The notes: a model not told the origin generated them from the sequence alone. A stretch of DNA of 64,000 nt from Geomonas silvestris (GCF_014193515.1 NZ_BLXX01000015.1:23291-87290), one strand, 5' to 3'. Positions 22,485 through 31,891 are shown, counted from the first letter of the stretch. Program-made: numbers and translations.

Positions 22485-24251
22485 GTGGCAGGGTCGAAAG
22501 AGAACAATTCGGGAGGTCCGCGGGGCGCGCGCAGCACCGTGCGGGCACTGTTCCCCATCCTCAACTGGCTGCCGGAGTACCGTTCGCCCCGGCTTTTGCA
22601 CGACCTCTTCGCCGGCGTGACCCTGGCCGCCTACGCCATCCCGGTGGCGATGGCCTATGCGCTTTTGGCCGGACTCACCCCGCAGGTCGGGCTCTACTGC
22701 TACATCGGTTCGGGCGCGGTCTACGCCCTGTTCGCCACCTCGCGCCACCTGGCCATTGGCCCCACCGCCGCCATCTCGGTAATGGTAGCGAGCGTGGTCG
22801 GCACCATGGCCGCCGGCGACCCGGTGCTCTTCGCCTCCATCGCCTCGGCGACCGCCGGGCTTGTGGCCCTGCTCTGCTTCCTCGCCTGGGCCCTCAAACT
22901 GAGTTCCTTCGTAAGCTTCATCTCCGAGACCATCCTGACCGGCTTCAAGGCCGGCGCCGCGCTCAGCATCGCCATCACGCAGCTCCCCAAGCTCTTCGGG
23001 GTTTCCGGCGGCAGCGGCAACTTCTTCCAGCGCTTCGAGTTTCTCTTCCGGCAACTCCCCGAGACCCAGCCGGTGGTGCTTGTCATCGGCATCTGCTCGC
23101 TCGTGGTCCTCTTCGCCGGGGACCGTTTCTACCCCAGGCGCCCCTTCGCGCTTCTGGTGGTGGCCCTTTCCACCGCCGCAGTCTCCGCCTTCCACCTGAC
23201 GGACCTGGGGGTCCAGGTGGTCGGGACGATCCCCAAGGGTCTCCCGAAGTTCTCCTTCCCCAGCGTGGGGATGCAGCACATGGAGGAGATCCTGGAGCTC
23301 GCCTTTGCCTGCTTCCTGCTCTCCTACGTCGAGAGCATCGCTGCGGCCCGCACCTTCGGGACCAAGCACGGCTACACCATCGACCCGCGCCAGGAACTCC
23401 TGGGGCTTGGAGCGGCGAACCTTTTGGCCGCTTTCGGCCAGGGGTACCCGGTGGCCGGCGGGCTGTCCCAGTCGGCGGTCAACGAGGGGGCCGGGGCGCG
23501 CACCCCGCTCTCCCTGTTCTTCGCCTCGATCAGCCTCAGTTTCGTGCTCTTCTTTCTGACCGGGCTGTTGCGGGACCTCCCCCAGGCGGTGCTCGCTGCG
23601 GTCGTCATCGTTGCGGTGTCGCGCTTCATCAAGATCTCCGATTTCCGCACCCTGTGGCGGGTGAGCCGCATCGAGTTCCACGTGGCGCTGGTCGCCTTCT
23701 TCGGGGTGCTCCTCCTGGGGATCCTCAAGGGGGTCACCATCTCGGCGGTCGCCTCCATCCTGTTCCTGCTCCGCTTCCTGGCCAGGCCGCACGTGGCGGT
23801 CCTTGGCCGCATCCCCGGGACCTCGCGCTTCGCCGACCTGGCGCGCCACCCGGACAACGAGCCCTTCCCCGGCCTGTTCCTGTTCCGGGTCGAGGCGCCG
23901 CTGCTCTACTTCAACGTGGACACCGTGGAGCGCCTGGTGCTCGACGCGATCCATTCGGCGCACGTCTCCCGGGCTCCGGTGAAGCTCGTGGTCTGCGACC
24001 TCTCCACCTCCCCCTACATCGACGTCGCCGGCGCCCGGATGCTGGCCCGGCTGGTGGACCAGCTGGAACTCGAGGGGATCGGTTTCCGGGTGGCCGAGGC
24101 CCACGCCGCGGTGCGCGACATCCTGCGCGACACCGGTGTCGCCCCCTACCTGGGAGGGGTCGACCGGCGCACCTCGCTGGGCGACATCGTCCAGCAGTTC
24201 CAGATCGGCAGCGTGGCAGGCGGCGCCCCCAGCTGTCCCGGCAGGGGCTAG
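22485..24251 (+). CDS. SulP-family anion transporter with STAS domain
   Basis: SulP (SLC26-like) proteins move sulfate, bicarbonate or other anions across the inner membrane. The protein has an N-terminal sulfate-transporter domain with about 10-12 helices, beginning LHDLFAGVTLAAYAIPVAMAYALLAG, and a C-terminal STAS domain from about residue 450. The STAS loop reads YIDVAGARML, with no Ser/Thr at the usual phosphorylation position. I chose GTG 22485, preceded by GAGAGGA at six bases, giving 588 residues; ATG 22470 and ATG 22377 are in-frame alternatives. The anion cannot be assigned; no sulfur or carboxysome genes are adjacent. Confidence 0.9.
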   Translation: MAGSKENNSGGPRGARSTVRALFPILNWLPEYRSPRLLHDLFAGVTLAAYAIPVAMAYALLAGLTPQVGLYCYIGSGAVYALFATSRHLAIGPTAAISVMVASVVGTMAAGDPVLFASIASATAGLVALLCFLAWALKLSSFVSFISETILTGFKAGAALSIAITQLPKLFGVSGGSGNFFQRFEFLFRQLPETQPVVLVIGICSLVVLFAGDRFYPRRPFALLVVALSTAAVSAFHLTDLGVQVVGTIPKGLPKFSFPSVGMQHMEEILELAFACFLLSYVESIAAARTFGTKHGYTIDPRQELLGLGAANLLAAFGQGYPVAGGLSQSAVNEGAGARTPLSLFFASISLSFVLFFLTGLLRDLPQAVLAAVVIVAVSRFIKISDFRTLWRVSRIEFHVALVAFFGVLLLGILKGVTISAVASILFLLRFLARPHVAVLGRIPGTSRFADLARHPDNEPFPGLFLFRVEAPLLYFNVDTVERLVLDAIHSAHVSRAPVKLVVCDLSTSPYIDVAGARMLARLVDQLELEGIGFRVAEAHAAVRDILRDTGVAPYLGGVDRRTSLGDIVQQFQIGSVAGGAPSCPGRG

Positions 24252-24520
24252 TCCTTTTCCTCACTCGTTGCACAATCCCTCCATTATTGTTCCCACTTTT
24301 CCTCTTAGTATGGCTACCGTAGCAGCAACGGGATTACGGCAGGTCGGATAAGTATCGACACCGTCTTTTACAGCGCCACAGATAGACCAAGAAGAGGAAG
24401 TATCGTCCCGTCACTCACTCTGGCAGACACAGGACGATGAACATTGACACGCTCCCTTTGCCAGGCAGTCTGTTTCTGCTAGACTAGGTGGGTAGCGCAG
24501 CCCGTCTCATGGAGAATCAG

Positions 24521-26071
24521 ATGCGAAAACTACTGTTCATACTTCCTGTACTGGCGATCGTAGCCGGGGTTTCTCTCAGTGCCCCGGCCTTTGCCCAGAG
24601 CGAGCCTGGTTACTACAGTGCCTCGGATGTCCCCTATGACAACCTCTTGAGTCCCGAGGAACTCGACGACCTGCTCGCCCCCATTGCCCTGTACCCCGAT
24701 CCCCTCTTGGCGCAGATCCTTCCCGCCGCCACCTTCGTGGACCAGATCGACGAGGCGGCGCGCTTTGTGCGCCTCTACGGCAACTCGCCCCGCATCGACT
24801 ACCAGCCCTGGGATATCAGCGTCAGGGCCATCGCCCACTACCCCGACATCCTGTTCATGATGGACCGCAAGTACGACTGGACCGTGGCGCTCGGACAGGC
24901 CTACATCGACCAGCCCCAGGACGCCATGGAGTCGATCCAGGTGCTGCGAGCCGAGGCGCGCGACCGGGGGAACCTGTTCTCCACCGCCCAGCAGCAGGTG
25001 ATCGTGGACCCCGGCGGGGAGATCAGTATCGTGCCGGCTGTGCCGCAGTACATCTACGTGCCGGTCTACGACCCCCAGGTGATCTACTTCGAGCGCCGCC
25101 CCTCCTACGGCTTCATCACCTTCGGGGCCGGGTTTGCCATCGGCGCCTGGCTCTGCCGCGACGTCGACTGGCGGGACCACCGGGTCTACTACCACGGCTG
25201 GAAACGTGGGGGGTGGGTCGAGCGTTCCCGGCCGCACATCAACGACCGGCGCGGGGTCTACATCAACAACAGGGCCTCGACGATCGTGATCAACCGCCGC
25301 GTGCTGCAGCGCGATAGCAGCCGGTTCCGCCAGGAGCTGCGCCAGGAAGCCGTGCGCCAGCGCGAGTTGCCGGGCCGTCCCGTGCCGCCGGCGCGCCGCG
25401 AGGGGCGGCCAGTACGCGACGAGCACCGCGCACCGGCCGCAGAGCAGCGCCCGCAGGGTGACCAGGGGCACAAGCCGGAAGTGGACCGGGGCAGACGCCC
25501 GGGCACCGAGCAGCGCCCGCAGGCAATCCCCGGCGCCCCGGCAGCCACCCCGGCGCCGCGCGGCGACCAGCACCCCGCAGCCGGCCAACCCGGCTCCCGG
25601 GGCGAGCAGCGCCCGCCGGCGGGACAGACCCCGCCGTCCGGAGCGCGCCCCGCCGCGCCGGCAGCACACCCCGCGGCACCGACACCGGCACCTCCCGCCG
25701 CCGCGCCGTCTGCTCCCCCGCAGGCAGGGAAACCGAACCCCAGCGACGTATACCGCGGCCGGGATACCCAGCGCAGCCAGCCGGCCTCGCGCTCGGGCTA
25801 CGGCGGCTACGGCTCGAGCAAGGATGCGACCAGCTACCGCGAGCGCGGCCAGTCGAGCCGCGAGCAGATGCGCGAATCCGGTGCCCGTCCGGCGTTCCAG
25901 GGCGCTCCGGCTGCTGTGAAGCCCACTCCCGCACCGGCGAGGCCTGCGGCCTCGTCGCCGTCCCGACGCCCTGCGGCGGCACCGGCTCCGCGCCCCCAGG
26001 CACCCAGGCCGGCAGCACCGGCCGGGGCGGAGCGTCCGGCACAGCCAGAGGGGAATAGAGAGCGCAGGTAG
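24521..26071 (+). CDS. DUF3300 domain protein with Pro/Ala-rich tail
   Basis: A 516-residue secreted protein. After a signal peptide (residues 1-26, ending APAFA), residues about 40-260 match the DUF3300 pattern: LLAPIALYPDPLLAQILPAAT, SVRAIAHYPDILFMMDRKYDW and VYDPQVIYF. The segment is followed by strongly charged and aromatic residues. From about residue 280 the protein becomes low-complexity, rich in Pro, Ala, Arg and Gln. The start at 24521 is supported by GGAGAA at six bases. A DUF2950 gene follows 66 bases later; the two families commonly occur side by side. Function is unknown, with an envelope location likely. Confidence 0.88.
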   Translation: MRKLLFILPVLAIVAGVSLSAPAFAQSEPGYYSASDVPYDNLLSPEELDDLLAPIALYPDPLLAQILPAATFVDQIDEAARFVRLYGNSPRIDYQPWDISVRAIAHYPDILFMMDRKYDWTVALGQAYIDQPQDAMESIQVLRAEARDRGNLFSTAQQQVIVDPGGEISIVPAVPQYIYVPVYDPQVIYFERRPSYGFITFGAGFAIGAWLCRDVDWRDHRVYYHGWKRGGWVERSRPHINDRRGVYINNRASTIVINRRVLQRDSSRFRQELRQEAVRQRELPGRPVPPARREGRPVRDEHRAPAAEQRPQGDQGHKPEVDRGRRPGTEQRPQAIPGAPAATPAPRGDQHPAAGQPGSRGEQRPPAGQTPPSGARPAAPAAHPAAPTPAPPAAAPSAPPQAGKPNPSDVYRGRDTQRSQPASRSGYGGYGSSKDATSYRERGQSSREQMRESGARPAFQGAPAAVKPTPAPARPAASSPSRRPAAAPAPRPQAPRPAAPAGAERPAQPEGNRERR

Positions 26072-26137
26072 GCGATATCGAGATCCGACGCGTCGGTTCC
26101 CCATCCCCGACGAGTCTTACGCGACAAGGATAAAACG

Positions 26138-27106
26138 ATGATAAATTCGTCAGTTGGTACCAGACTGTTACAGAAGAGCTTGCAGGTGGTGTTGGTTCTT
26201 TTCGCGCTGACCCTGCTGCCGGCGCCTTCCTTTGCCGCCAGCTCCGGAACCGCCCAGCGCAGCTTCGCCTCCCCCGAGGAGGCGCGCCAGGCCCTGGTCG
26301 CCGCGGTGCAGGCGAAGAACCATGCCGAACTGGCGGCGATCTTCGGTCCGGCACAGCAGGAGCTGGAGCCGGGCGACCCCGTCGAGCAGGCGGCCGAGTT
26401 CGAGGATTTCGCCCACGAGGTCGGCGAAGCGGTGGCCCTGGAACCCCAGGGTGAGACCAAGGTGATCGTGAAGATCGGCGACGAGAAGTGGCCCTTCCCG
26501 ATACCGCTGGTGAAGAAGGGGGAACACTGGTTTTTCGATACCGTGCAGGGGCGCGAGGAGATCCTGACCCGGCGCATCGGTCACAACGAACTTCTGGCAA
26601 TCAACGTCTGCCGCAGCTACCTAGATGCCCAGCGCGAGTACTACAACATGCCCGAGCCGGACGGCGACCAGATCCCCAAGTACGCCCAGCACCTGATCAG
26701 CCGCCCCGGCCGCCATAACGGGCTGTACTGGCCCACGATCCCCGGGGAGAAGCCGAGCCCCTTAGGGCCGCTGGTCGCCAAGGCCAAAGAGGAAGGGTAC
26801 TTTCTCCCCGGCAAACCCGGCGAAGGGGGCCGGCGCCCCTTCCACGGCTACTTCTTCAAGATCCTGAAGAAGCAGGGTAAGAGCGCGCCGGGTGGGAAGT
26901 TCAGCTACGTGATCAACGGCAACATGGTGGCGGGTCACGCGCTCATCGCTTACCCGAGCCGCTGGGGGGTCTCCGGCGTGATGACCTTCATCGTGAACCA
27001 GCGCGGCCGGGTCTACCAGAAAAACCTCGGCCCGAAAACCGCAGAACTGGTCAAGAAGATCGACGCCTACAACCCCGACCTGAGCTGGAAGCTGGTCGGC
27101 CAGTAG
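26138..27106 (+). CDS. DUF2950 family secreted protein
   Basis: A 322-residue protein with a signal peptide (hydrophobic about residues 14-30, ending SFAAS). The rest fits DUF2950: the start RSFASPEEARQALVAAVQA, the central GEEWFFDT-like GEHWFFDTVQGREEIL, RRIGHNELLAI, YCDAQREY-like CRSYLDAQREYY, and a C-terminal HGYFFKILKKQG with GGKFSYV. It is cotranscribed with the upstream DUF3300 gene and followed by a strong terminator. The biochemical role is unknown. Confidence 0.88.
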   Translation: MINSSVGTRLLQKSLQVVLVLFALTLLPAPSFAASSGTAQRSFASPEEARQALVAAVQAKNHAELAAIFGPAQQELEPGDPVEQAAEFEDFAHEVGEAVALEPQGETKVIVKIGDEKWPFPIPLVKKGEHWFFDTVQGREEILTRRIGHNELLAINVCRSYLDAQREYYNMPEPDGDQIPKYAQHLISRPGRHNGLYWPTIPGEKPSPLGPLVAKAKEEGYFLPGKPGEGGRRPFHGYFFKILKKQGKSAPGGKFSYVINGNMVAGHALIAYPSRWGVSGVMTFIVNQRGRVYQKNLGPKTAELVKKIDAYNPDLSWKLVGQ

Positions 27107-27133
27107 CCGCCCTCCCCTAATCCCCGGACGCAG

Positions 27134-27172
27134 AAACGCCCACCGACAGATGCCGGTGGGCGTTTTGTTTTT
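27134..27172 (+). terminator. Rho-independent terminator after the DUF3300/DUF2950 pair
   Basis: ACGCCCACCG (27136-27145) pairs with CGGTGGGCGT (27154-27163) around an 8-base loop, followed by TTTGTTTTT. Confidence 0.85.
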
Positions 27173-27192
27173 GTGGCTGGCCTAAATATGCC

Positions 27193-28098
27193 CTAGCTCT
27201 TGCCGACCGGGACCAGAAGGAGCGGGATACGGGAAAGGCTCACGATGCGGTTGGTGACGCTGCCGGACCAGAAGGCTGCCATCCCGGTCCTGCCGTGGGT
27301 CCCCAAGACGATCAAATCGATGCTGGCGACGGCCGCCGCCTCGACGATGACACTGGCCGGATCGCCCCGGAAGACGTGCGCGCTCGCCTGGAACCCCTCG
27401 GCAAGCAGCCCCTTTTCCAGTTCCTCGAAGTAGTGCTCGGCCTCCTGGCGCGCCAGTTCCAAAAGCCGCGAGGTGGTACCGGGCAAAAGCCGCCGCGCCA
27501 CCGCCTTGTCGCCGGAGAGCGAGGCCAGTTGCTCGACCACCGCCGCCAGGTGCAGGGTGGCACCGGCCCTCCGGGCCAGCTCCTTGGAGATCGGCAGCGC
27601 CTCGGCGTGCTCGGGGTCGTTGTCCATCGGCACCAGGATGTGCCGGCAGAAAAAGGCGGGCGGCTTCCCCTCCTGGTCCGGGTGGGTGATCAGCACCGGC
27701 TGCGAGCCGCGGGCGATGACGCTTTGGGCGATGCTCCCCATGAAGAGGTGCAGCGCGGCCCCCCGCCCGTGGGAGCACATGATGACCAGGTCGTGGGAAA
27801 GCTCATCGGCGTGCTCGACGATGCACCCGGCGACGTCGTCGGTTTCGTTGGTGTGCACGTGGCACTCGATCTGGGTCCTTTTGGGGAAGGCCCGCTTGGC
27901 AAGCTCCTTCAGGTAGCGTTCGGCGTCCTGGGGATGCTTGAGGTGCGCCTGGCCGTGCACCGCGTCCGGCGCGTTCTTCTCGATGACGTGCATCAGGGTG
28001 ACGCGGGCCTTGAACTTCTCGGCCCAGAAGGCGGCCGCGGGCAAGGCGGCCTCGGCCATTAGGGATCCATCGATGGGTACTAGGATGTGGTTGAACAT
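27193..28098 (-). CDS. Universal stress protein with two UspA domains
   Basis: A 301-residue cytoplasmic protein made of two UspA domains in tandem. The first begins MFNHILVPIDGS and the second ACRHILVPMDND-like, near residue 150. Both carry the nucleotide-binding signature G-2x-G-9x-G(S/T): SHGRGAALHLFMGS in the first and THGRTGMAAFWSGS in the second, so both may bind ATP. I chose the ATG at 28098. Its GGGTGA ribosome-binding site overlaps the stop codon of the upstream Nramp gene, so the two are coupled. Confidence 0.93.
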   Translation of the reverse strand: MFNHILVPIDGSLMAEAALPAAAFWAEKFKARVTLMHVIEKNAPDAVHGQAHLKHPQDAERYLKELAKRAFPKRTQIECHVHTNETDDVAGCIVEHADELSHDLVIMCSHGRGAALHLFMGSIAQSVIARGSQPVLITHPDQEGKPPAFFCRHILVPMDNDPEHAEALPISKELARRAGATLHLAAVVEQLASLSGDKAVARRLLPGTTSRLLELARQEAEHYFEELEKGLLAEGFQASAHVFRGDPASVIVEAAAVASIDLIVLGTHGRTGMAAFWSGSVTNRIVSLSRIPLLLVPVGKS

Positions 28099-28102
28099 GG
28101 CT

Positions 28103-29407
28103 TCACCCGGCAACGGTCTTGTAGATCAGGTAGACGTTGAGAACGACGATGATGGCGGCAATGAGCCCCGCCGCAACGGTAGTGCTGCGCCGGTTCACCA
28201 TCTCGCCCATGATATCACTGCGCGAGGTAAACATGACCAGCGGGATCACGGCGAAGGGGAGCCCGAAACTGAGTACAACCTGGCTCACCACCAGGGTCCG
28301 GGTCGGGTCGAGCCCCCAGGCGATCACGGCGAGAGGCGGCGCCATGGTCACCAGGCGCCGGATCCAGATCGGGATGTGCATGCTCAAAAAGCCCTGCATG
28401 ATCACCTGCCCCGCGCTGGTCCCCACGGTCGAGGAGGAGAGTCCCGACACCAGCAGGGAGAGCCCGAAGATCCAGCGGGCGGCGCTCCCCATGAGCGGCT
28501 CCAGCGTACGGTAGGCCTCCTCGATGGTGGCGACCGAGGTGTGCCCGGTCTGGTAGAAGGTGGTCGCGGCCATCATGAGCATGGCGGCGTTCACGCAGCT
28601 CGCGATCCCCATGGCGATGACCACGTCGGCGATTTCGAAGCGGTACAGGCTCTTCAGGCGGGCCGGGTCGCGCACCACGATGCGCCCCTGCATGAGAGCC
28701 GAATGCAGGAAGATGGCGTGCGGCATCACGGTTGCCCCCAGGATGCCGCAGGCCAGAAAGACGCTCTCGCTCCCGGCAAAGCGCGGCACGAAGATGGCGT
28801 GCAGCACCTGGAGCGGATCCGGGCGCACGATGGTGGTTTCCAGAAGGTAGCAGAGGGCGATGAGGCCGACCATGGCCGAGATGACCGCTTCGAGCGGCCG
28901 GAAGCCGAAGCGCTCCAGGCCGAGGATCAGCACGGTAGCGAGTCCGGTCAAGAGCGCGCCGACGAAAAGCGGTACCCCCATGAGCAACTGGAAGCCGAGG
29001 GCAGCCCCGAGGAACTCGGCCAGGTCGGTGGACATGGCGACGATCTCCATCACCACCCACATACCGATGACGACCGGCTTGGGAAAGTGCTCGCGGCAGT
29101 GCTCCGCCAGGTTGCTGCGGGTGACCAGCCCGAGCTTTGCCGAAAGCGTCTGGATCAGCATGGCCATCAGGTTCGAGGCGACGATGACCCAGAGCAGCAG
29201 GTAGCCGAACTGGGCTCCCCCCTGGATGTTGGTGGCGAAGTTGCCGGGATCGACGTAGGCGACGCTGGCGATGAAGGCAGGACCCAGAAACGGGAGCAGG
29301 CGGGCCAGCAGGTTCTTCTTCTGCCGGCTTCCCAGCACGTTGAGCGCGTTCTCGACCGTCTTGGCGTCGGAGGCTCTGGGGAGGCTGTCAGGTCCAGGCT
29401 CGATCAT
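28103..29407 (-). CDS. mntH: Nramp-family divalent metal transporter (MntH-like)
   Basis: A 434-residue inner-membrane transporter of Mn2+/Fe2+ driven by the proton gradient. It has about 11 helices. The two unwound metal-site motifs of Nramp proteins are visible: DPGNFATN in helix 1 (near residue 53) and MPHAIFLHS in helix 6. Substrate is inferred from these motifs, whose Asp, Asn and Met are the known metal ligands. It is the first gene of a two-gene unit with the double UspA protein, an arrangement suggesting use under stress. No MntR box could be identified. Confidence 0.92.
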   Translation of the reverse strand: MIEPGPDSLPRASDAKTVENALNVLGSRQKKNLLARLLPFLGPAFIASVAYVDPGNFATNIQGGAQFGYLLLWVIVASNLMAMLIQTLSAKLGLVTRSNLAEHCREHFPKPVVIGMWVVMEIVAMSTDLAEFLGAALGFQLLMGVPLFVGALLTGLATVLILGLERFGFRPLEAVISAMVGLIALCYLLETTIVRPDPLQVLHAIFVPRFAGSESVFLACGILGATVMPHAIFLHSALMQGRIVVRDPARLKSLYRFEIADVVIAMGIASCVNAAMLMMAATTFYQTGHTSVATIEEAYRTLEPLMGSAARWIFGLSLLVSGLSSSTVGTSAGQVIMQGFLSMHIPIWIRRLVTMAPPLAVIAWGLDPTRTLVVSQVVLSFGLPFAVIPLVMFTSRSDIMGEMVNRRSTTVAAGLIAAIIVVLNVYLIYKTVAG

Positions 29408-29610
29408 TCTGGGTTTTCCCGGGAGGCTGCCGGACCTTAGGTACCGGCGAACTGGATGTGTTGTGGCGGTGGCGGCTGAATGTTATGCAGTTTCAGACAG
29501 TAAGGCGATGAAGTATCAAGCAGCACTCCAGCATTAATGTCATTGGCCAAGGCGCTTGGCAGTCGCTGACGGCTCACGAATAGCACAGAGTCTAACAGGA
29601 ACTGAGGAAA

Positions 29611-29676
29611 GTTCTAGGTTCTACGTTCCAGGTTCTGAGTTCTGAGTTCTGCGATATAGGTCCTAAGTTCCAGGTT
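29611..29676. repeat. Degenerate GTTCTAG/GAGTTCT short-repeat tract
   Basis: Heptamer-like units (AGTTCTA, GGTTCTA, CGTTCCA, GGTTCTG, AGTTCTG, AGTTCTG, AGGTCCTA, AGTTCCA, GGTTC) follow one another. The tract reaches into the 3' end of the amidohydrolase gene, whose last codons read through it. It is otherwise non-coding and seems to be decayed microsatellite DNA. Confidence 0.65.
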
Positions 29677-30994
29677 CAACGCTCGGCGCCACTCGGCCCT
29701 GCCCCATCAGACTGAGTACGGCGGCAACCGTGCTCCGCACGCCTGTGTAGAGGGCCGGTTCCGGGAGCGGCGCGTAAAATGGGGAGTGCAGCGAAGGAAG
29801 CGGCACCCCGCTTTCCTGGCTTTTCCGGAAAAGGTCGGGATCGGCGGCCCCCAGCCAGAACATGCAGGTGGGAATCTCCCGGTTCAACCCCCAGAAGCCG
29901 AAGTCCTCGCTGGCCATCACCGGCTGTGCCTGCTGCACCCGGTCCGCGCCCAGCACAAGGCTCATCGCCTCGGTAACCCGGCGGGTCAGCTGCGGATCGT
30001 TGTAGTTCGCCGGATGTGCCACCCTGAGCGCCACGTTGGGGGAGCGTTCCGCGGGAACACCGGCAGCCAGGGCGATCCCCGCTGCCATCCTCTCGACCGA
30101 GGCCACGATGCCGTCGCGCACCGCGTCGTCATAGGCGCGGATGCTGAGCAAGAGCCGCACCTGGTCCGGGATGATGTTGCTCGCCGTGCCGCCGTGGATG
30201 GAGCCTACGGTGAGTACGGCCGGTTCCAGGGGGTTCACCTCGCGGCTCACGATGGTCTGCAGGGCCAGCACCAGCTGCGCGGCCATGACCACCGGGTCCT
30301 TGGCCCGCTCGGGTGCCGAACCGTGGGCGCCGACCCCGTACACGGTGACCTCCACCTCGGTGAGGCTCGCCATGAAGTTCCCCGCCGCACAGGCCACCTC
30401 CCCGGCAGGAAGCTGGGCCGTGGCATGCAGTGCGAGTGCGGCATCCGGTCGGGGAACCAGCCGGTAGGCACCGTCGTTCAGCATGGCCTGTGCGCCACCA
30501 CCCCCCTCCTCTCCCGGCTGTCCGACCAGGACCAGCGTCCCCTGCCAGTTCTCCTTCATGCGGGCGAGCACCCGCGCGCTGCCGATGAGCGAGGCGAGGT
30601 GCAGGTCGTGACCGCAGGCGTGCATCACCGCCACTTCCTGCCCGTCCCGCTGCGCCTTCACCCGGCTGGCGTAGGGAAGCCCGGTCTGTTCCTCTATCGG
30701 GAGCGCGTCCAGGTCGGCCCGCACCAGCACCGTGGGCCCCGGGCCGTTCACCAAAAGCCCCAAAACGCCGTGGCCGCGCCACTGGTTCTTCAGGTATTTA
30801 CCGACCCCTTCGGTCACCTGGTAGCCGCAGACGCGCAGATCCCGGGCCAAAAGCGCCGCGGTTTGCTCTTCGTGACCGGAGAGCTCCGGGTTTGCGTGCA
30901 GTTTTTTGTAGCAGTCAACGAGCGAGCCGAGCTCGCCGCGCACCAGGCGGTCCAATTGTTCCAAGTTCTGGGGATTCAGCATAGGGGTACTCAT
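29663..30994 (-). CDS. M20-family amidohydrolase (aminoacylase/carboxypeptidase type)
   Basis: A 443-residue di-metal peptidase of family M20D, which usually removes N-acyl groups from amino acids or conjugates. Metal and catalytic motifs are visible: HACGHDLHLASLIGSA (metal His and Asp) and GQPGEEGGGGA (catalytic Glu pair). The dimerisation insert is at about residues 190-310, and the C-terminal metal His region includes MASEDFGFW. Neighbours give no pathway hint. The last few residues are encoded within a simple-repeat tract, so the C-terminal end may vary between relatives. Confidence 0.9.
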   Translation of the reverse strand: MSTPMLNPQNLEQLDRLVRGELGSLVDCYKKLHANPELSGHEEQTAALLARDLRVCGYQVTEGVGKYLKNQWRGHGVLGLLVNGPGPTVLVRADLDALPIEEQTGLPYASRVKAQRDGQEVAVMHACGHDLHLASLIGSARVLARMKENWQGTLVLVGQPGEEGGGGAQAMLNDGAYRLVPRPDAALALHATAQLPAGEVACAAGNFMASLTEVEVTVYGVGAHGSAPERAKDPVVMAAQLVLALQTIVSREVNPLEPAVLTVGSIHGGTASNIIPDQVRLLLSIRAYDDAVRDGIVASVERMAAGIALAAGVPAERSPNVALRVAHPANYNDPQLTRRVTEAMSLVLGADRVQQAQPVMASEDFGFWGLNREIPTCMFWLGAADPDLFRKSQESGVPLPSLHSPFYAPLPEPALYTGVRSTVAAVLSLMGQGRVAPSVEPGT

Positions 30995-31006
30995 GAGGTA
31001 AAGGTG

Positions 31007-31258
31007 ATGGTCGTGGAAAACGGCGTCATTCTACTGCAGGCCGGCGCCGGAAGCCACAGGAAAGTGGCGGGAAGGCAGATCGAGCGCCTGCTGCCTGGAT
31101 ACCGGGCAGCTCGGTTATTAATTAGGCAGGAAGCGCAGCGGGACTCCGACCTCCACCGGCGTAACCGGGTCATTTGTCGCGGCGGGGAGACCGGACAGGC
31201 GCTGGCACGCTCCATGAAACGGGGTAGCCAGTTCAAACAAAGGGAGGACCACCCATGA
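31007..31258 (+). CDS. Possible small Arg-rich protein (uncertain)
   Basis: An 83-codon frame beginning ATG 31007 with GAGGT seven bases upstream, whose stop overlaps the next start as ATGA. It would be divergent from, and nearly abut, the amidohydrolase gene. The product would be Arg-rich with no recognised motif. About 70% of third positions are G or C, lower than in neighbouring genes, so it may be an untranslated leader instead. I list it because the spacing and overlap look gene-like. Confidence 0.25.
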   Translation: MVVENGVILLQAGAGSHRKVAGRQIERLLPGYRAARLLIRQEAQRDSDLHRRNRVICRGGETGQALARSMKRGSQFKQREDHP

Positions 31259-31503
31259 CCGTTGGCAACGAGGCATTCTACTCCCTCGCCGAGGTGGCTC
31301 GGCAGCTTGGGACCACCGAGACGCGTATCCTGATGCTGCTCAAGCAGGGCGCCCTGGAAGGGGAATTGGTGGACGGGTGCTGGTTCATCTACCAAAGCTC
31401 CGTCGCAGGCTTAGGCCCGGATCGTGTCTCTGCACCGCTCGAGCCTTCCTGCCGCACCAGTTGCAGCGCATCGACCTGCGCCTGCCACTACAGCGGCAGT
31501 TGA
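31255..31503 (+). CDS. Small helix-turn-helix protein with Cys-rich tail
   Basis: An 82-residue protein with a good ribosome-binding site (GGGAGG). The N-terminal half, YSLAEVARQLGTTETRILMLL, followed by a Lys/Glu-containing helix and a beta-like GELVDGCWFIYQSS, resembles the MerR/excisionase type of winged helix-turn-helix. The last 20 residues hold four cysteines in CRTSCSASTCACHYSG, which could bind a metal ion and give metal- or redox-dependent DNA binding; this is inference. It is followed after 17 bases by another small gene. Confidence 0.65.
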   Translation: MTVGNEAFYSLAEVARQLGTTETRILMLLKQGALEGELVDGCWFIYQSSVAGLGPDRVSAPLEPSCRTSCSASTCACHYSGS

Positions 31504-31520
31504 AACGCCCTGGAGGAACC

Positions 31521-31814
31521 ATGGGGATCACCATCAAGCCATCAGACTTGAAGTACAAGTATCCCCGGGTGGTAGCGACCCGGAACGAGGCGAAATTGCA
31601 GGGGAAGGACGATCCAGCCCCGTTCGACCGCGACGACCTCTACGACATCCTCGCGATGCTGGAGGCGGTGATGGACGATCTGGGGAGCAATGACGCGCAG
31701 GTGCTGCACCTCATCGAGGACCTGATGAACCGTGAGCTGCCGCGCAGCTTTACAACCCGCGGCGAGGTCTTCCGCTACCTGGCCGGCACCACCCGCGACT
31801 TCCTGGAACTCTGA
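31521..31814 (+). CDS. Small acidic alpha-helical protein of unknown function
   Basis: A 97-residue protein with the ribosome-binding site TGGAGGA and ATG at 31521. It has no recognised domain. It is rich in Asp, Glu and Leu and looks helical (DDLYDILAMLEAVMDDLGSND, then QVLHLIEDLMNRELP), ending FRYLAGTTRDFLEL. It sits directly behind the HTH/Cys protein gene, so the two probably share a transcript. Possible roles include a partner or antagonist of that regulator. Confidence 0.65.
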   Translation: MGITIKPSDLKYKYPRVVATRNEAKLQGKDDPAPFDRDDLYDILAMLEAVMDDLGSNDAQVLHLIEDLMNRELPRSFTTRGEVFRYLAGTTRDFLEL

Positions 31815-31891
31815 GGCGCAAAAAAGCCGAGGAGGCCTCGCCACTGCCAAGGCGCGGCGCTGCGAATCCTACCTACTCAAAGGAGAGTGAC

